From Chloroflexota bacterium (GTDB taxonomy: Bacteria > Chloroflexota > Dehalococcoidia > Lucifugimonadales > Lucifugimonadaceae), in assembly GCA_018673955.1 (NCBI GenBank), contig JABHBJ010000025.1:1-36090 (forward strand): a DNA stretch of 36,090 nt. The letters are read 5' to 3'. The translations under genes were made by a program, and so were the position numbers. Below, piece after piece: positions 17,584-24,704 of the stretch. The notes below the pieces were generated by a model. The model saw only the letters and a list, made by a program, of their open reading frames with translations, searched no databases and had not been told where the DNA came from. Each line of letters begins with the position of its first letter. The first letter of the stretch is position 1.

Positions 17584-17589
17584 TATAAT
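17584..17589 (+). promoter_or_regulatory. -10-like TATAAT upstream of acoA
   Basis: A perfect TATAAT lies 137 bp before the acoA GTG. A TTGACG at 17566-17571 is only 12 bp upstream, too close for a standard promoter, so the -10 may depend on an activator or an alternative sigma factor. AcoR/sigma-54 control is known for acetoin operons elsewhere, but no GG-N10-GC element was identified. The roughly 130-base leader contains a small AAGCA-ACC-TGCTT hairpin. Confidence 0.35.
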
Positions 17590-17726
17590 CTCGCCATCCG
17601 AGTGAAGCATGCTATTCCCCTGAGCGCGTTGTTTCCCCGGATTTTGTATTTATATCTGAATGAAGCAGCAGATGCATGAACCTAAAACAAGCAACCTGCT
17701 TTGCCTAAGAAACCCGAGGGTTAACC

Positions 17727-18716
17727 GTGGAAATCGACCGCGATATATTGTTGCTGATGCTTCGCCGTATGTGGATGATTCGAAACTTCGAATTGAAAGT
17801 CATGGAAGTTCACAGTGCGGGTGAATTCAGTGGTGCCGCTCACCCATACATTGGTGAGGAAGCCGTTGCAGTTGGCGCCTGCGCCGCTTTGGAAGACACC
17901 GACTACATTACTGGCAACCACCGTTCCCATGGGCACCCAATCGCTAAGGGTGGCCGAGTCGACAAGGCGATGGCCGAGCTTTACGGCCGAGTCGATGGGT
18001 ACTGCAAGGGCAAGGGCGGATCGATGCACCTTGCCGACTATTCGATCGGCATTCTTGGTGAATCGGGCATTCTTGGCTCGTCAGTCCCAGTAGCCGTTGG
18101 TGCGGCTCTAGCGGCGCACATTCGAGGCGACAAATTTGTTTCGATGGCGTTCTTTGGTGATGGAGCTTCTAACCAGGGCGCTCTTCACGAATCGATGAAC
18201 CTCGCTTCGGTGTGGAACCTCCCAGTTATTTTCCTTTGTGAGAACAACCAATACGCTGTGACGACTTCTTACGCCGAAACCGTGGCTGTAGATCACGTTT
18301 CTGACCGAGCTTCGGCATATAACATGCCTGGAATGCTCGTTGATGGGCAAGACGCTATTGCAATGTACGAGGCGACGTCCGCTGCTGTGAAGCGAGCTAG
18401 GGCTGGTGAAGGTCCGACTTTGATCGAGGGTTTGACCTACCGATTTGAAGAGCACTCTCTGGGTCTTGGCCGAGTAGCACGTGGTGCGTATCGAGATGAG
18501 GCAGAAATTGCCGAGTGGCGTAAGCGCGATCCGCTCGACATTCTCGAAAAGACTCTAATTTCTCAGGGAATCGCTACTCGTGAGGAGTGTGATGCAATAA
18601 ATGCCGAGACGGTTGAAGAGGTCGAAAAAGCAACCGAGTTCGCTCGAAACAGTCCGTTCCCAGAGCCAGAAGATTTGTTTGAGGACATGTGGGCGAATCC
18701 AATTCCACTGCCGTAG
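17727..18716 (+). CDS. acoA: acetoin/pyruvate dehydrogenase E1 component, alpha subunit
   Basis: This is the 329-residue thiamin-diphosphate-dependent E1 alpha subunit of a 2-oxo acid dehydrogenase complex. It has the ThDP motif GDGASNQGALHESMNLA beginning at G144 and closing with ENN at 172-174, the GKGGSMH segment (95-101) and NHRSHGH near 64-70. The enzyme decarboxylates or cleaves the substrate and passes the two-carbon unit to the E2 lipoyl arm. The AcoX homologue in the same cluster favours acetoin as substrate over pyruvate or branched-chain oxo acids. It starts at GTG 17727 after GAGGG. The beta subunit gene follows after 58 bp. Confidence 0.85.
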   Translation: MEIDRDILLLMLRRMWMIRNFELKVMEVHSAGEFSGAAHPYIGEEAVAVGACAALEDTDYITGNHRSHGHPIAKGGRVDKAMAELYGRVDGYCKGKGGSMHLADYSIGILGESGILGSSVPVAVGAALAAHIRGDKFVSMAFFGDGASNQGALHESMNLASVWNLPVIFLCENNQYAVTTSYAETVAVDHVSDRASAYNMPGMLVDGQDAIAMYEATSAAVKRARAGEGPTLIEGLTYRFEEHSLGLGRVARGAYRDEAEIAEWRKRDPLDILEKTLISQGIATREECDAINAETVEEVEKATEFARNSPFPEPEDLFEDMWANPIPLP

Positions 18717-18762
18717 ACCAACTTTTTATTCATATTTCAAAAAGTATTTCTCAGTTCACAGG

Positions 18763-18768
18763 TAATAG
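18763..18768 (+). promoter_or_regulatory. -10-like TAATAG directly before acoB
   Basis: TAATAG ends six bases before the acoB ATG (18775), and the 58-bp acoA-acoB gap has no Shine-Dalgarno site. This may be an internal, leaderless promoter. The -35 region is not convincing. Confidence 0.25.
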
Positions 18769-18774
18769 ATCAAA

Positions 18775-19761
18775 ATGGCGCAGACCGTATTTTTAGAAGC
18801 AATCAATCAGGCAATCCAGGAAGAGATGAGACGCGACGAAAGCGTTTTCATTCTGGGTGAGGACATCCGTAGAGCAATCTATGGCGCGACAGCCGATCTC
18901 CTCAGCGAGTTCGGCGAGAAGCGTGTCCTCGATACTCCTCTTTCGGAAAACGGCTTTTTTGGTGCTGCAATTGGTGCATCGCTCGTAGGCATGCGACCGG
19001 TTGTTGAGACCCTAACCAGCTTCATGTGGGTCGCAATGGACCAGCTCATCAGCCAGGCCGCAAAAATGCGGTATATGTTCGGTGGGCAGGCGACGCTTCC
19101 AGTCGTATTCAGAGCATCGATGTTCTACGGCGCTGGATCAGCGGCTCATCACTCCGACCGTTCGTACCCGATGTTTATGAACATGCCCGGAATCAAGATC
19201 ATTGTCCCGTCGAACCCGGCTGACATGAAAGGTCTATTGAAGACGGCGATTCGTGATGATGACCCGACTATCGTGTTTGAAGATGGCACGCTGTTCGGTA
19301 TGAGGGGCGAGGTTCCTGACAATTCAGAACTTCCGGGCGAAGAACTATTGGTTCCGTTCGGTGAGGCTCGAACAGTCCGAGAAGGTACCGATTGCACGAT
19401 CGTTGCTATTGGTGGCGCAGTGAACCATTCGATTGCAGCTGCCGATCAGTTGGCAGCTGAAGGTATTTCAGTTGAAGTCATTGACCCACGAACGCTTGTG
19501 CCGCTCGATAAGAAGTCGATTCTCGAATCTGTCGAGAAGACGGGTCGATTGGTGATTGCCGATCCTGCCCACAAGGTTTGCAGTGCTGCTTCCGAGATTG
19601 CTTCGATCGTTTCTGAAGAAGGCTTCTGGTCGCTTCAGGCTCCGATCCAGAAAGTGGCTTCGGAACAGGTTCACATCCCTTACACACCTTCTCTTGAGAA
19701 GCACGTTTACCCCGATGCACCAAAGATCATCGCGGCGGTAAGGCGCACGCTCGAAAGCTAG
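18775..19761 (+). CDS. acoB: acetoin/pyruvate dehydrogenase E1 component, beta subunit
   Basis: The 328-residue E1 beta subunit pairs with the preceding alpha subunit to build the ThDP active site. Typical stretches are FILGEDIRRA, VLDTPLSENGFFGAAIGASL, the phosphate-binding GAGSAAHHSDRSYPMFMNMP and the C-terminal half EVIDPRTLVPLDKKSILESV. The length is standard. A very strong terminator follows 37 bp later, so E1 can be transcribed apart from the HAD and E2 genes downstream. Confidence 0.87.
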   Translation: MAQTVFLEAINQAIQEEMRRDESVFILGEDIRRAIYGATADLLSEFGEKRVLDTPLSENGFFGAAIGASLVGMRPVVETLTSFMWVAMDQLISQAAKMRYMFGGQATLPVVFRASMFYGAGSAAHHSDRSYPMFMNMPGIKIIVPSNPADMKGLLKTAIRDDDPTIVFEDGTLFGMRGEVPDNSELPGEELLVPFGEARTVREGTDCTIVAIGGAVNHSIAAADQLAAEGISVEVIDPRTLVPLDKKSILESVEKTGRLVIADPAHKVCSAASEIASIVSEEGFWSLQAPIQKVASEQVHIPYTPSLEKHVYPDAPKIIAAVRRTLES

Positions 19762-19798
19762 GTATCTTAGCCACGATTTCTCAGAAATCAGTAGTGAT

Positions 19799-19831
19799 AA
19801 AAAGCCCCGGGCGTAAACCCGGGGCTTTTTT
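19799..19831 (+). terminator. strong rho-independent terminator after acoB
   Basis: The arms 19799-19811 (AAAAAGCCCCGGG) and 19818-19830 (CCCGGGGCTTTTT) are exact complements over 13 bp with a six-base loop, CGTAAA, and end in a run of six T. It should efficiently end transcription from acoA-acoB. The A-tract before the stem makes it bidirectional. Confidence 0.92.
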
Positions 19832-19839
19832 GCGCGACG

Positions 19840-19958
19840 CGATAGGATGTGCAAGACAAGGGGGGGCAGGGAAACCTCTTCCCTACCGCAGCAAAGCGGA
19901 GCGGGGGGATCTGAATCGTTGCAATTACCAACGTTGTTCACGGGTATCGGAGGAGATC
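19840..19958. other. GC-rich hairpin-dense intergenic segment, possible structured RNA or repeat
   Basis: After the terminator comes a segment unlike its surroundings, with homopurine runs GGGGGG and several consecutive small hairpins: AGGGAA-ACCTC-TTCCCT, CCGC-AGCAAA-GCGG and CGTTG-CAATTAC-CAACG. It ends at a GGAGGAG (19949-19955) in front of an ATG. It does not match tRNA, SRP RNA or tmRNA patterns that I can recognise. It could be a leader RNA or an interspersed repeat. Confidence 0.3.
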
Positions 19959-20045
19959 ATGAAAATGAATTCAGGGTTACAGGTTGCTTGTATGTTGCAG
20001 CAACGAGTTGAGTTGGCTTGCTACCGTCGGGAAGAAGGAGTTTAG
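19959..20045 (+). CDS. possible 28-residue leader peptide or chance frame
   Basis: ATG 19959 follows a strong Shine-Dalgarno-like GGAGGAG (19949-19955), unusual in this window. The 28-codon frame begins MKMNSGLQVACMLQQRVELA and ends at TAG 20043-20045, about 90 bp before the HAD gene. The product is not recognised and may be a leader peptide. Confidence is low because of its size. Confidence 0.22.
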   Translation: MKMNSGLQVACMLQQRVELACYRREEGV

Positions 20046-20134
20046 CTGCTGTAGTATCGATTTTTTACGGTAGTCTTTTAATCCGCATTCGAACCATCAT
20101 CCCTACGACTCATTTACACCCCCGGAGCATCCTG

Positions 20135-20854
20135 TTGAATCCTGTTTTTGAGAATTGCAAGGCACTTACGTTTGATCTGTTCGGGACTGTGCTTGATCTT
20201 GGCGGGTCGCTAACTCCTCATTTAAAAATATTCTTGGACGGTCGAGGGTCAGATATCGACCCTGCGGCTATGTGGCAGCAGCTTCGGTACCGACAGCGAA
20301 TCGAGCAGTATCAGGACACGCTGGTTGAACTTGGGCACTCGGGATATCTCGAAACCGTGCAGAAGGCGTTCGACTACGTTGCTCGAGCAAACAAGCTCGA
20401 TCCAACGTCCGATCAGACCGACACGTTCATGGCAGGTTGGCAGGAGCTTTCGCCGTTTTCAGAGTGCGTTGCCGGGCTTGATCGACTAGGCAAACGGTAC
20501 AAACTAATCGCGCTTTCGAACGGAAACCCCTGGTTCCTCGACCATCTGGTGAAAAACCGTATTAAGTACCATTTCGACGATGTGATGTCGGTCGAGCAGG
20601 CGGGCTATTTCAAGCCAAAACCCGGCGTTTACCGTCGTGCTGCTCGTAATCTGGGCATGGAGCCGGGCGAGCTAATCATGGTTTCCGCGAATTCGTTCGA
20701 TGTGATGGGAGCGAGAACCTGCGGGCTTCGTGGTGCGTATGTAAATCGATACGACTTGCCGTTCGAGGATACCCACGATATGTATAAGCCCGATGCGACT
20801 GTGCTCAACTTCACCGAGCTGGCCGATGCCCTCTTGTCCCGAGAGGGTGGCTAA
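20135..20854 (+). CDS. HAD-superfamily hydrolase, haloacid dehalogenase type II-like
   Basis: The 239-residue protein belongs to the haloacid dehalogenase superfamily. Motif I is DLFGTVLD, with the nucleophilic Asp near residue 11. An Arg-rich helix QLRYRQRIEQYQ, motif II LSNGN, the lysine segment YFKPKPGVYRRA and VSANSFDVMGA follow, a set seen in (S)-2-haloacid dehalogenases. These hydrolyse 2-halo acids to hydroxy acids. TTG 20135 is taken as start because GGAG (20124-20127) precedes it by seven bases and the family begins just before motif I; a longer upstream frame has no family sequence. It sits between E1 and E2 of the aco locus, which is unusual. Confidence 0.75.
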   Translation: MNPVFENCKALTFDLFGTVLDLGGSLTPHLKIFLDGRGSDIDPAAMWQQLRYRQRIEQYQDTLVELGHSGYLETVQKAFDYVARANKLDPTSDQTDTFMAGWQELSPFSECVAGLDRLGKRYKLIALSNGNPWFLDHLVKNRIKYHFDDVMSVEQAGYFKPKPGVYRRAARNLGMEPGELIMVSANSFDVMGARTCGLRGAYVNRYDLPFEDTHDMYKPDATVLNFTELADALLSREGG

Positions 20855-20869
20855 GTGGGATTCCAACTA

Positions 20870-21088
20870 AGACGCTTGGGAATTCATGATCGGAATGTCG
20901 AATATGTTCGCGGGCAACGACGAAATCCATGGTTGAGGCAATGGCCTCGATGGAGTTCTTGAATCGTGGGAAGGTCCTGGCGCCCACATAGTCATAAGTC
21001 GCTCGAAATCCGACGATACAAATCGCGTGTCTATCGCAACCGCGCCGGAAAGCAGATTCGCCCACGAGTTGAACTTTTCATTTGCATC
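20870..21088 (-). pseudogene. decayed protein-coding remnant of unknown family
   Basis: On the minus strand, two neighbouring frames read like one protein. From 21088 a frame gives NEKFNSWANLLSGAVAIDTR and continues to FVSSDFERL; then, one frame over, it continues TYDYVGARTFPRFKNSIEAI and TMDFVVAREHIRHSDHEF. There is no good start codon, and the frame switch lies near 20985-21000. The family is not recognised. The stretch is probably a gene fragment, although chance coding-like composition antisense to nothing cannot be excluded. Confidence 0.3.
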
Positions 21089-21287
21089 TCAAGCTGATCT
21101 CCTAGAGTAATTCGCCCAGCGAACCTCCCGAACTACTGTTCAACTGCGCTAAACTAGCCGTTGGCGCGGTATTCCTGATTCCAATCTCAGAGTTTCGCCT
21201 GCACTCGTTTTATGCCGGGTAAGGCGACGCACAGCCAACCGACGTTGCGCCCGGCAGTTGGCAAATAAAGAACGGTAAACGGTAAAT
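21089..21287. promoter_or_regulatory. upstream region of the E2 gene
   Basis: Together with the remnant before it, this completes a 433-bp gap between the HAD and E2 genes. It carries interlocked inverted pairs just upstream of the gene: GCCGGG (21213-21218) with CCCGGC (21251-21256), and GCCAAC with GTTGGC nearby. A direct repeat CGGTAAA occurs twice right before the ATG. These could form a leader structure or operator. No clear -35/-10 pair was assigned. Confidence 0.3.
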
Positions 21288-22511
21288 ATGTCTGCACCTA
21301 TCACCCTGCCACAGTGGGGCATGGGGATGAACGACGGCGAAGTCATCAAATGGCTAAAGGCTGTCGGCGACCCGGTCGCTAAAGGCGATCAACTTGTCGA
21401 GATAGAATCTTCAAAAGTGAATGCTGAAGTCGAAGCGACTGCAGATGGCACGCTCGGCAGAATCGATGTTGAAGAAGGACGAATAGTCGATGTCGGAACC
21501 GTTCTCGGGCACGTTCTCGAAGCAGGCGAATCGGAAGCTGATCTTCCTGATGTAGTTCCAGCTCGTGGACCCGCCGGTGCTCCCGTTCCGGTGGCCGTAA
21601 AACCTGCCTCAGCTCCTGCCGCCGCCGGAGTCGCTCCAAAGGGTGGCAAGCAGATCGTCACTCCTAGGGCACGTCGGCTAGCCAAAGAGATGAATGTTGA
21701 TCTCACTGGTGTTTTGGGTACTGGTCCTAGTGGTCGAGTTACAGAGGACGATGTGAAAACTGCTGCAGCAGCTCCCGCAGGAGGCACAACTGCTGCCGCT
21801 GTTCCTCTGCCAGAATCTGTTGTTCCAGTAAAAGAAACGATCAATCTGTCGGGTCTCCGAGGAACTATCGCACGGCGTATGACTGAAAGTGCGACGATTC
21901 CAGCAGTCACTCTTTCGACTACTGCCGACGTTACCGACGCTGTCGCATTCCAGCGTGAACTCGTTGGTCAATGGCGTCAGCACAAGCTGCGTCCTCAGTA
22001 CCAGGATCTTGTAATTGCGGCTGTTGCGCGTGCGCTCAAAGAATCTCCAATCGCCAACTCGCATCTCGTCGGTGACGAAGTTCGAGTGCTCGACGAAGTG
22101 AACGTCGGAATCGCAATGGCGATTCCTGAAGGCCTGTTGGTTCCGGTTATCAAGAACGCAGACCAGAAATCTCTATTGGAAATCGCACAGGAAGTTCGTG
22201 AACTCGCTAACAAGGCCAAATCGAACAGCCTTTCGATCGATGAAATGACGAACAGCACGTTCTCGATCACCAATTTGAGCTCGTATAAAATCGATACCTT
22301 CGCCCCCCTGCTGAACCAGCCTGAGATCGGAATTTTAGGTGTTGGAACAGTTGAAGAACGAGCTGTGGTTGTCGATGGCGAAGTCGCTATTCGATCAATT
22401 GCCAACTTGAACCTTGCGTTCGACCACCGAGCGTGGGATGGCGCTCCGGCAGCCGAATTCGTACGGTCAATTGCCAAATTCCTCAGCGATCCAAGCTGGA
22501 TGAAGGCGTAA
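21288..22511 (+). CDS. acoC: dihydrolipoamide acyltransferase (E2) of the acetoin/pyruvate dehydrogenase complex
   Basis: This 407-residue E2 has three parts in order: one lipoyl domain (1-80) with the modified lysine K43 in IESSKVNAEVEA, an E3-binding domain (about 123-160, TPRARRLAKEMNVDLTGVLG then GPSGRVTEDDV) and a catalytic acyltransferase core (about 190-407) with the active-site HRAWDG at H380/D384. Ala/Pro-rich linkers separate the domains. The lipoyl arm accepts the two-carbon unit from the E1 subunits and transfers it to CoA. An E3 (dihydrolipoamide dehydrogenase) gene is not in the window, so the complex must use one encoded elsewhere. Confidence 0.92.
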   Translation: MSAPITLPQWGMGMNDGEVIKWLKAVGDPVAKGDQLVEIESSKVNAEVEATADGTLGRIDVEEGRIVDVGTVLGHVLEAGESEADLPDVVPARGPAGAPVPVAVKPASAPAAAGVAPKGGKQIVTPRARRLAKEMNVDLTGVLGTGPSGRVTEDDVKTAAAAPAGGTTAAAVPLPESVVPVKETINLSGLRGTIARRMTESATIPAVTLSTTADVTDAVAFQRELVGQWRQHKLRPQYQDLVIAAVARALKESPIANSHLVGDEVRVLDEVNVGIAMAIPEGLLVPVIKNADQKSLLEIAQEVRELANKAKSNSLSIDEMTNSTFSITNLSSYKIDTFAPLLNQPEIGILGVGTVEERAVVVDGEVAIRSIANLNLAFDHRAWDGAPAAEFVRSIAKFLSDPSWMKA

Positions 22512-22553
22512 GCGTCGGCACTTGTCACTAATGGCAGTTTTGGGACTTTTTAA

Positions 22554-23531
22554 TTGAGCACAGTCGGAATAATCGCAAATCCTGCGGCGGGTAAAGACAT
22601 TCGCCGTTTAGTAGCCCACGGTCGAGTAGTCTCGAACCAAGAGAAAGCGAACATTCTTCGGAGGGTGTTCGCTGGTGTTGTTTCGACCGGTGCTGATCGA
22701 CTTCTTGTAATGCCAGATCATTCAGGACTGGCGCGCCCTGCTGCTAATGATGTCGAAGGCCAGATCAAGATCGATTATGTCGAAATGCCGGTCGCTGATC
22801 ACCAAGGTGCTTCGACAAATGCTGCCCGTGCAATGGCAGAACAAGGCGCAGATAGCATTGTGACTCTTGGGGGAGACGGCACGAACCGTGTCGTTGCCAA
22901 AGGTGCTGGCACTGTTCCGCTAGTTCCTATTTCAACGGGAACGAATAATGTGTTCCCCGCGAATACCGAAGGCACTCTTGCAGGAATCGCCGCCGGAGCG
23001 ATGGCGACAGGTGCGTTGACCATCGAAGAGGCCTGCCGACGTTCGAAGCGAATCGATATTTATGTAAACGGCGAGCGTCGAGATGATGCGCTAGTTGATG
23101 CTGCGGTGTCGAATCAGATGTTCGTCGGCGCCAGAGCCGTTTGGGACACCAAGACTCTACAATCAATGTTTCTGACTCGAGCTGAACCGGCAAGTATTGG
23201 GCTATCGTCGATTGGGTCGAGAATCATGCCCATTTCGATCGATCAAGAGTACGGGCTTTACATTCGACTTACTGGTGAACCGGGCGAGAACGCCACTACA
23301 GTGCGGGCACCCATTGCTCCTGGCACGATTGTCGACGTAGAAATTATGGAGTGGCGTAAGTTCTATCCGGGTGACAAGATCGCAGTCGATACCCAGCCTG
23401 GAACTTTTGCTCTTGATGGCGAACGAGAAGTTGAGTTGCTCCCAGGTCACGATGTATACGCGGCCTTGGCGACGGATGGTCCGTGGGTAGTCGATGTGCC
23501 ACTGGCACTTACGTTGCTGGCTACGAAGTAA
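22554..23531 (+). CDS. acoX: AcoX-like ATP-NAD kinase family protein
   Basis: The 325-residue protein resembles AcoX, encoded in acetoin catabolic operons and related to NAD kinase. It shows the diacylglycerol/NAD-kinase motif TLGGDGTNR (104-112) and PISTGTNNVFP (125-135), plus an N-terminal VGIIANPAAGKD. Its exact role in acetoin use is not established. Translation appears to start at TTG 22554, since the family begins at this Ile/Asn/Pro strand. It follows E2 by 42 bp on the same strand, which is the main reason to call the cluster an acetoin dehydrogenase locus. Confidence 0.82.
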   Translation: MSTVGIIANPAAGKDIRRLVAHGRVVSNQEKANILRRVFAGVVSTGADRLLVMPDHSGLARPAANDVEGQIKIDYVEMPVADHQGASTNAARAMAEQGADSIVTLGGDGTNRVVAKGAGTVPLVPISTGTNNVFPANTEGTLAGIAAGAMATGALTIEEACRRSKRIDIYVNGERRDDALVDAAVSNQMFVGARAVWDTKTLQSMFLTRAEPASIGLSSIGSRIMPISIDQEYGLYIRLTGEPGENATTVRAPIAPGTIVDVEIMEWRKFYPGDKIAVDTQPGTFALDGEREVELLPGHDVYAALATDGPWVVDVPLALTLLATK

Positions 23532-23561
23532 CTTCTAGAGCAGGCCAAGAAGGTGCTGTAA

Positions 23562-23757
23562 GTGGCTTCTGAACGTCTGAACGTGGCATTGATCGGTGCA
23601 ACCGACAAAGTTGTGGCTCCCGCGCATTTGAACGGACTTTGCGGCTGCAAAGGCCGACAAGTACGTCTACTGCGAGAAACCGATGACCCACTCACTTCGC
23701 GCAGCGAGCGCTATCGTCGAGGCTCACCGTAAAGAGGCTAGTGGGATACTGAAATAA
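23562..23757 (+). pseudogene. internally deleted remnant of a Gfo/Idh/MocA oxidoreductase
   Basis: From GTG 23562 the frame reads VASERLNVALIGATDKV, like the N-terminal Rossmann strand of the Gfo/Idh/MocA family. About 70 bases on, in another frame, comes AAAKADKYVYCEKPMTHSLR and then AIVEAHRKE, the family's catalytic EKP segment. The roughly 75 residues normally between them are missing, and nothing follows past the TAA at 23755. This is a clear gene scrap left by deletion. It is not a copy of the intact family member at 34503, which has SEV in place of EKP. Confidence 0.75.
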
Positions 23758-23793
23758 ATTCAGCATGACACTGTAAGTTGTTCGAGTGTAGAG

Positions 23794-24642
23794 ATGGAGA
23801 AACTTGACGAAATGACGGGACCTATATTGGGCTCAAGTTCGGAAAAGTACACGCATGGGCATCATGCTTCTGTTGTTGCTGCTCATGCAGTGAGGCGTGC
23901 GAGCGAGGCGGCGGCGTTTGTGTTGCCACAGCTGAAATCTCCCATGCGGGTATTGGATTTTGGGTGTGGTCCGGGAACGATCACGAACGATCTAGCGGAG
24001 TATCTGCTTCCTGATGGATCGCTCGTAGGAATCGACAGCTCGGACGCTGTAATCGAACAGGCACGTAATGCTGCTACTGAGAAAAATATAGCCAACGTCG
24101 AATTCGAAGTGAATTCAATCTACGAAACCGGCTACGAGTCATCTGGTTTCGATGCTGCGTACGCTCATCAGGTTTTACAGCATTTGTCAGAACCAGTACG
24201 AGCGCTTGAAGAAGTGAAGCGAGTGCTCAAGCCCGGTGGAATTTGCGCCGTTCGTGAGGTCGATTGGGGCGCTTCGGCTATTTGGCCAAACGATGAACGA
24301 CTTTCGAAATTCTTCGATGTGTACAGCAAAGTTGCCGAGCGTAACGGCGGTGATGCGTTTGCAGGTCGACGTTTGAAGCAGTGGTTCACCGATGCTGGAT
24401 TTAGCGATCTAGTCGTGACAACTTCAACTTGGACGTTCGCCGAAGGGAGTGGTCTTAAGTGGTGGGGCGACCAGTGGGCAGACCGGATTTTAAGCTCGGA
24501 CCTCGCAAAACGTGCTGTGGAATATGGAATTGCCACAGACAGCGACCTGAAAGATATTTCACAGGGCTGGCTTGATTGGGTTCAGGCAGAAGGTGCTTTT
24601 TTCTCGTTTATACAGGTCGAAGTGGTTGGGGAGAGGGCATAA
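23794..24642 (+). CDS. SAM-dependent class I methyltransferase
   Basis: The 282-residue protein has the Rossmann methyltransferase motif I VLDFGCGPGTITNDLA (around 53-68), the acidic residue in LVGIDSSDAVIEQAR, motif YAHQVLQHLSEPVRALEEV, and the post-motif RVLKPGGICAVREVDWG. The best match is the UbiE/Methyltransf_11 type, which acts on small molecules. The substrate cannot be told. An in-frame ATG at 23809 is an alternative start. It precedes the permease gene by 62 bp on the same strand. Confidence 0.82.
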   Translation: MEKLDEMTGPILGSSSEKYTHGHHASVVAAHAVRRASEAAAFVLPQLKSPMRVLDFGCGPGTITNDLAEYLLPDGSLVGIDSSDAVIEQARNAATEKNIANVEFEVNSIYETGYESSGFDAAYAHQVLQHLSEPVRALEEVKRVLKPGGICAVREVDWGASAIWPNDERLSKFFDVYSKVAERNGGDAFAGRRLKQWFTDAGFSDLVVTTSTWTFAEGSGLKWWGDQWADRILSSDLAKRAVEYGIATDSDLKDISQGWLDWVQAEGAFFSFIQVEVVGERA

Positions 24643-24704
24643 TGCACGGCGTTTCGCTGTGGCACGAGGCCATCTCCGCTTTTAAAGATCGGACATAGCT
24701 CGGG

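Noticed and set aside
17566-17589. TTGACG-TATAAT as a standard acoA promoter
   Set aside because: The spacer is 12 bp, too short for normal sigma-70 recognition. The TATAAT alone is listed with low confidence.
20040-20115. Minus-strand GGTTCGAATGC resembling a tRNA T-loop
   Set aside because: No acceptor stem, anticodon arm or D-arm can be built around it.
23562-23757. The Gfo/Idh/MocA scrap as a recent copy of the intact gene at 34503
   Set aside because: The scrap has the canonical EKP segment, while the intact gene has SEV with different flanking residues, so they are different subfamilies.
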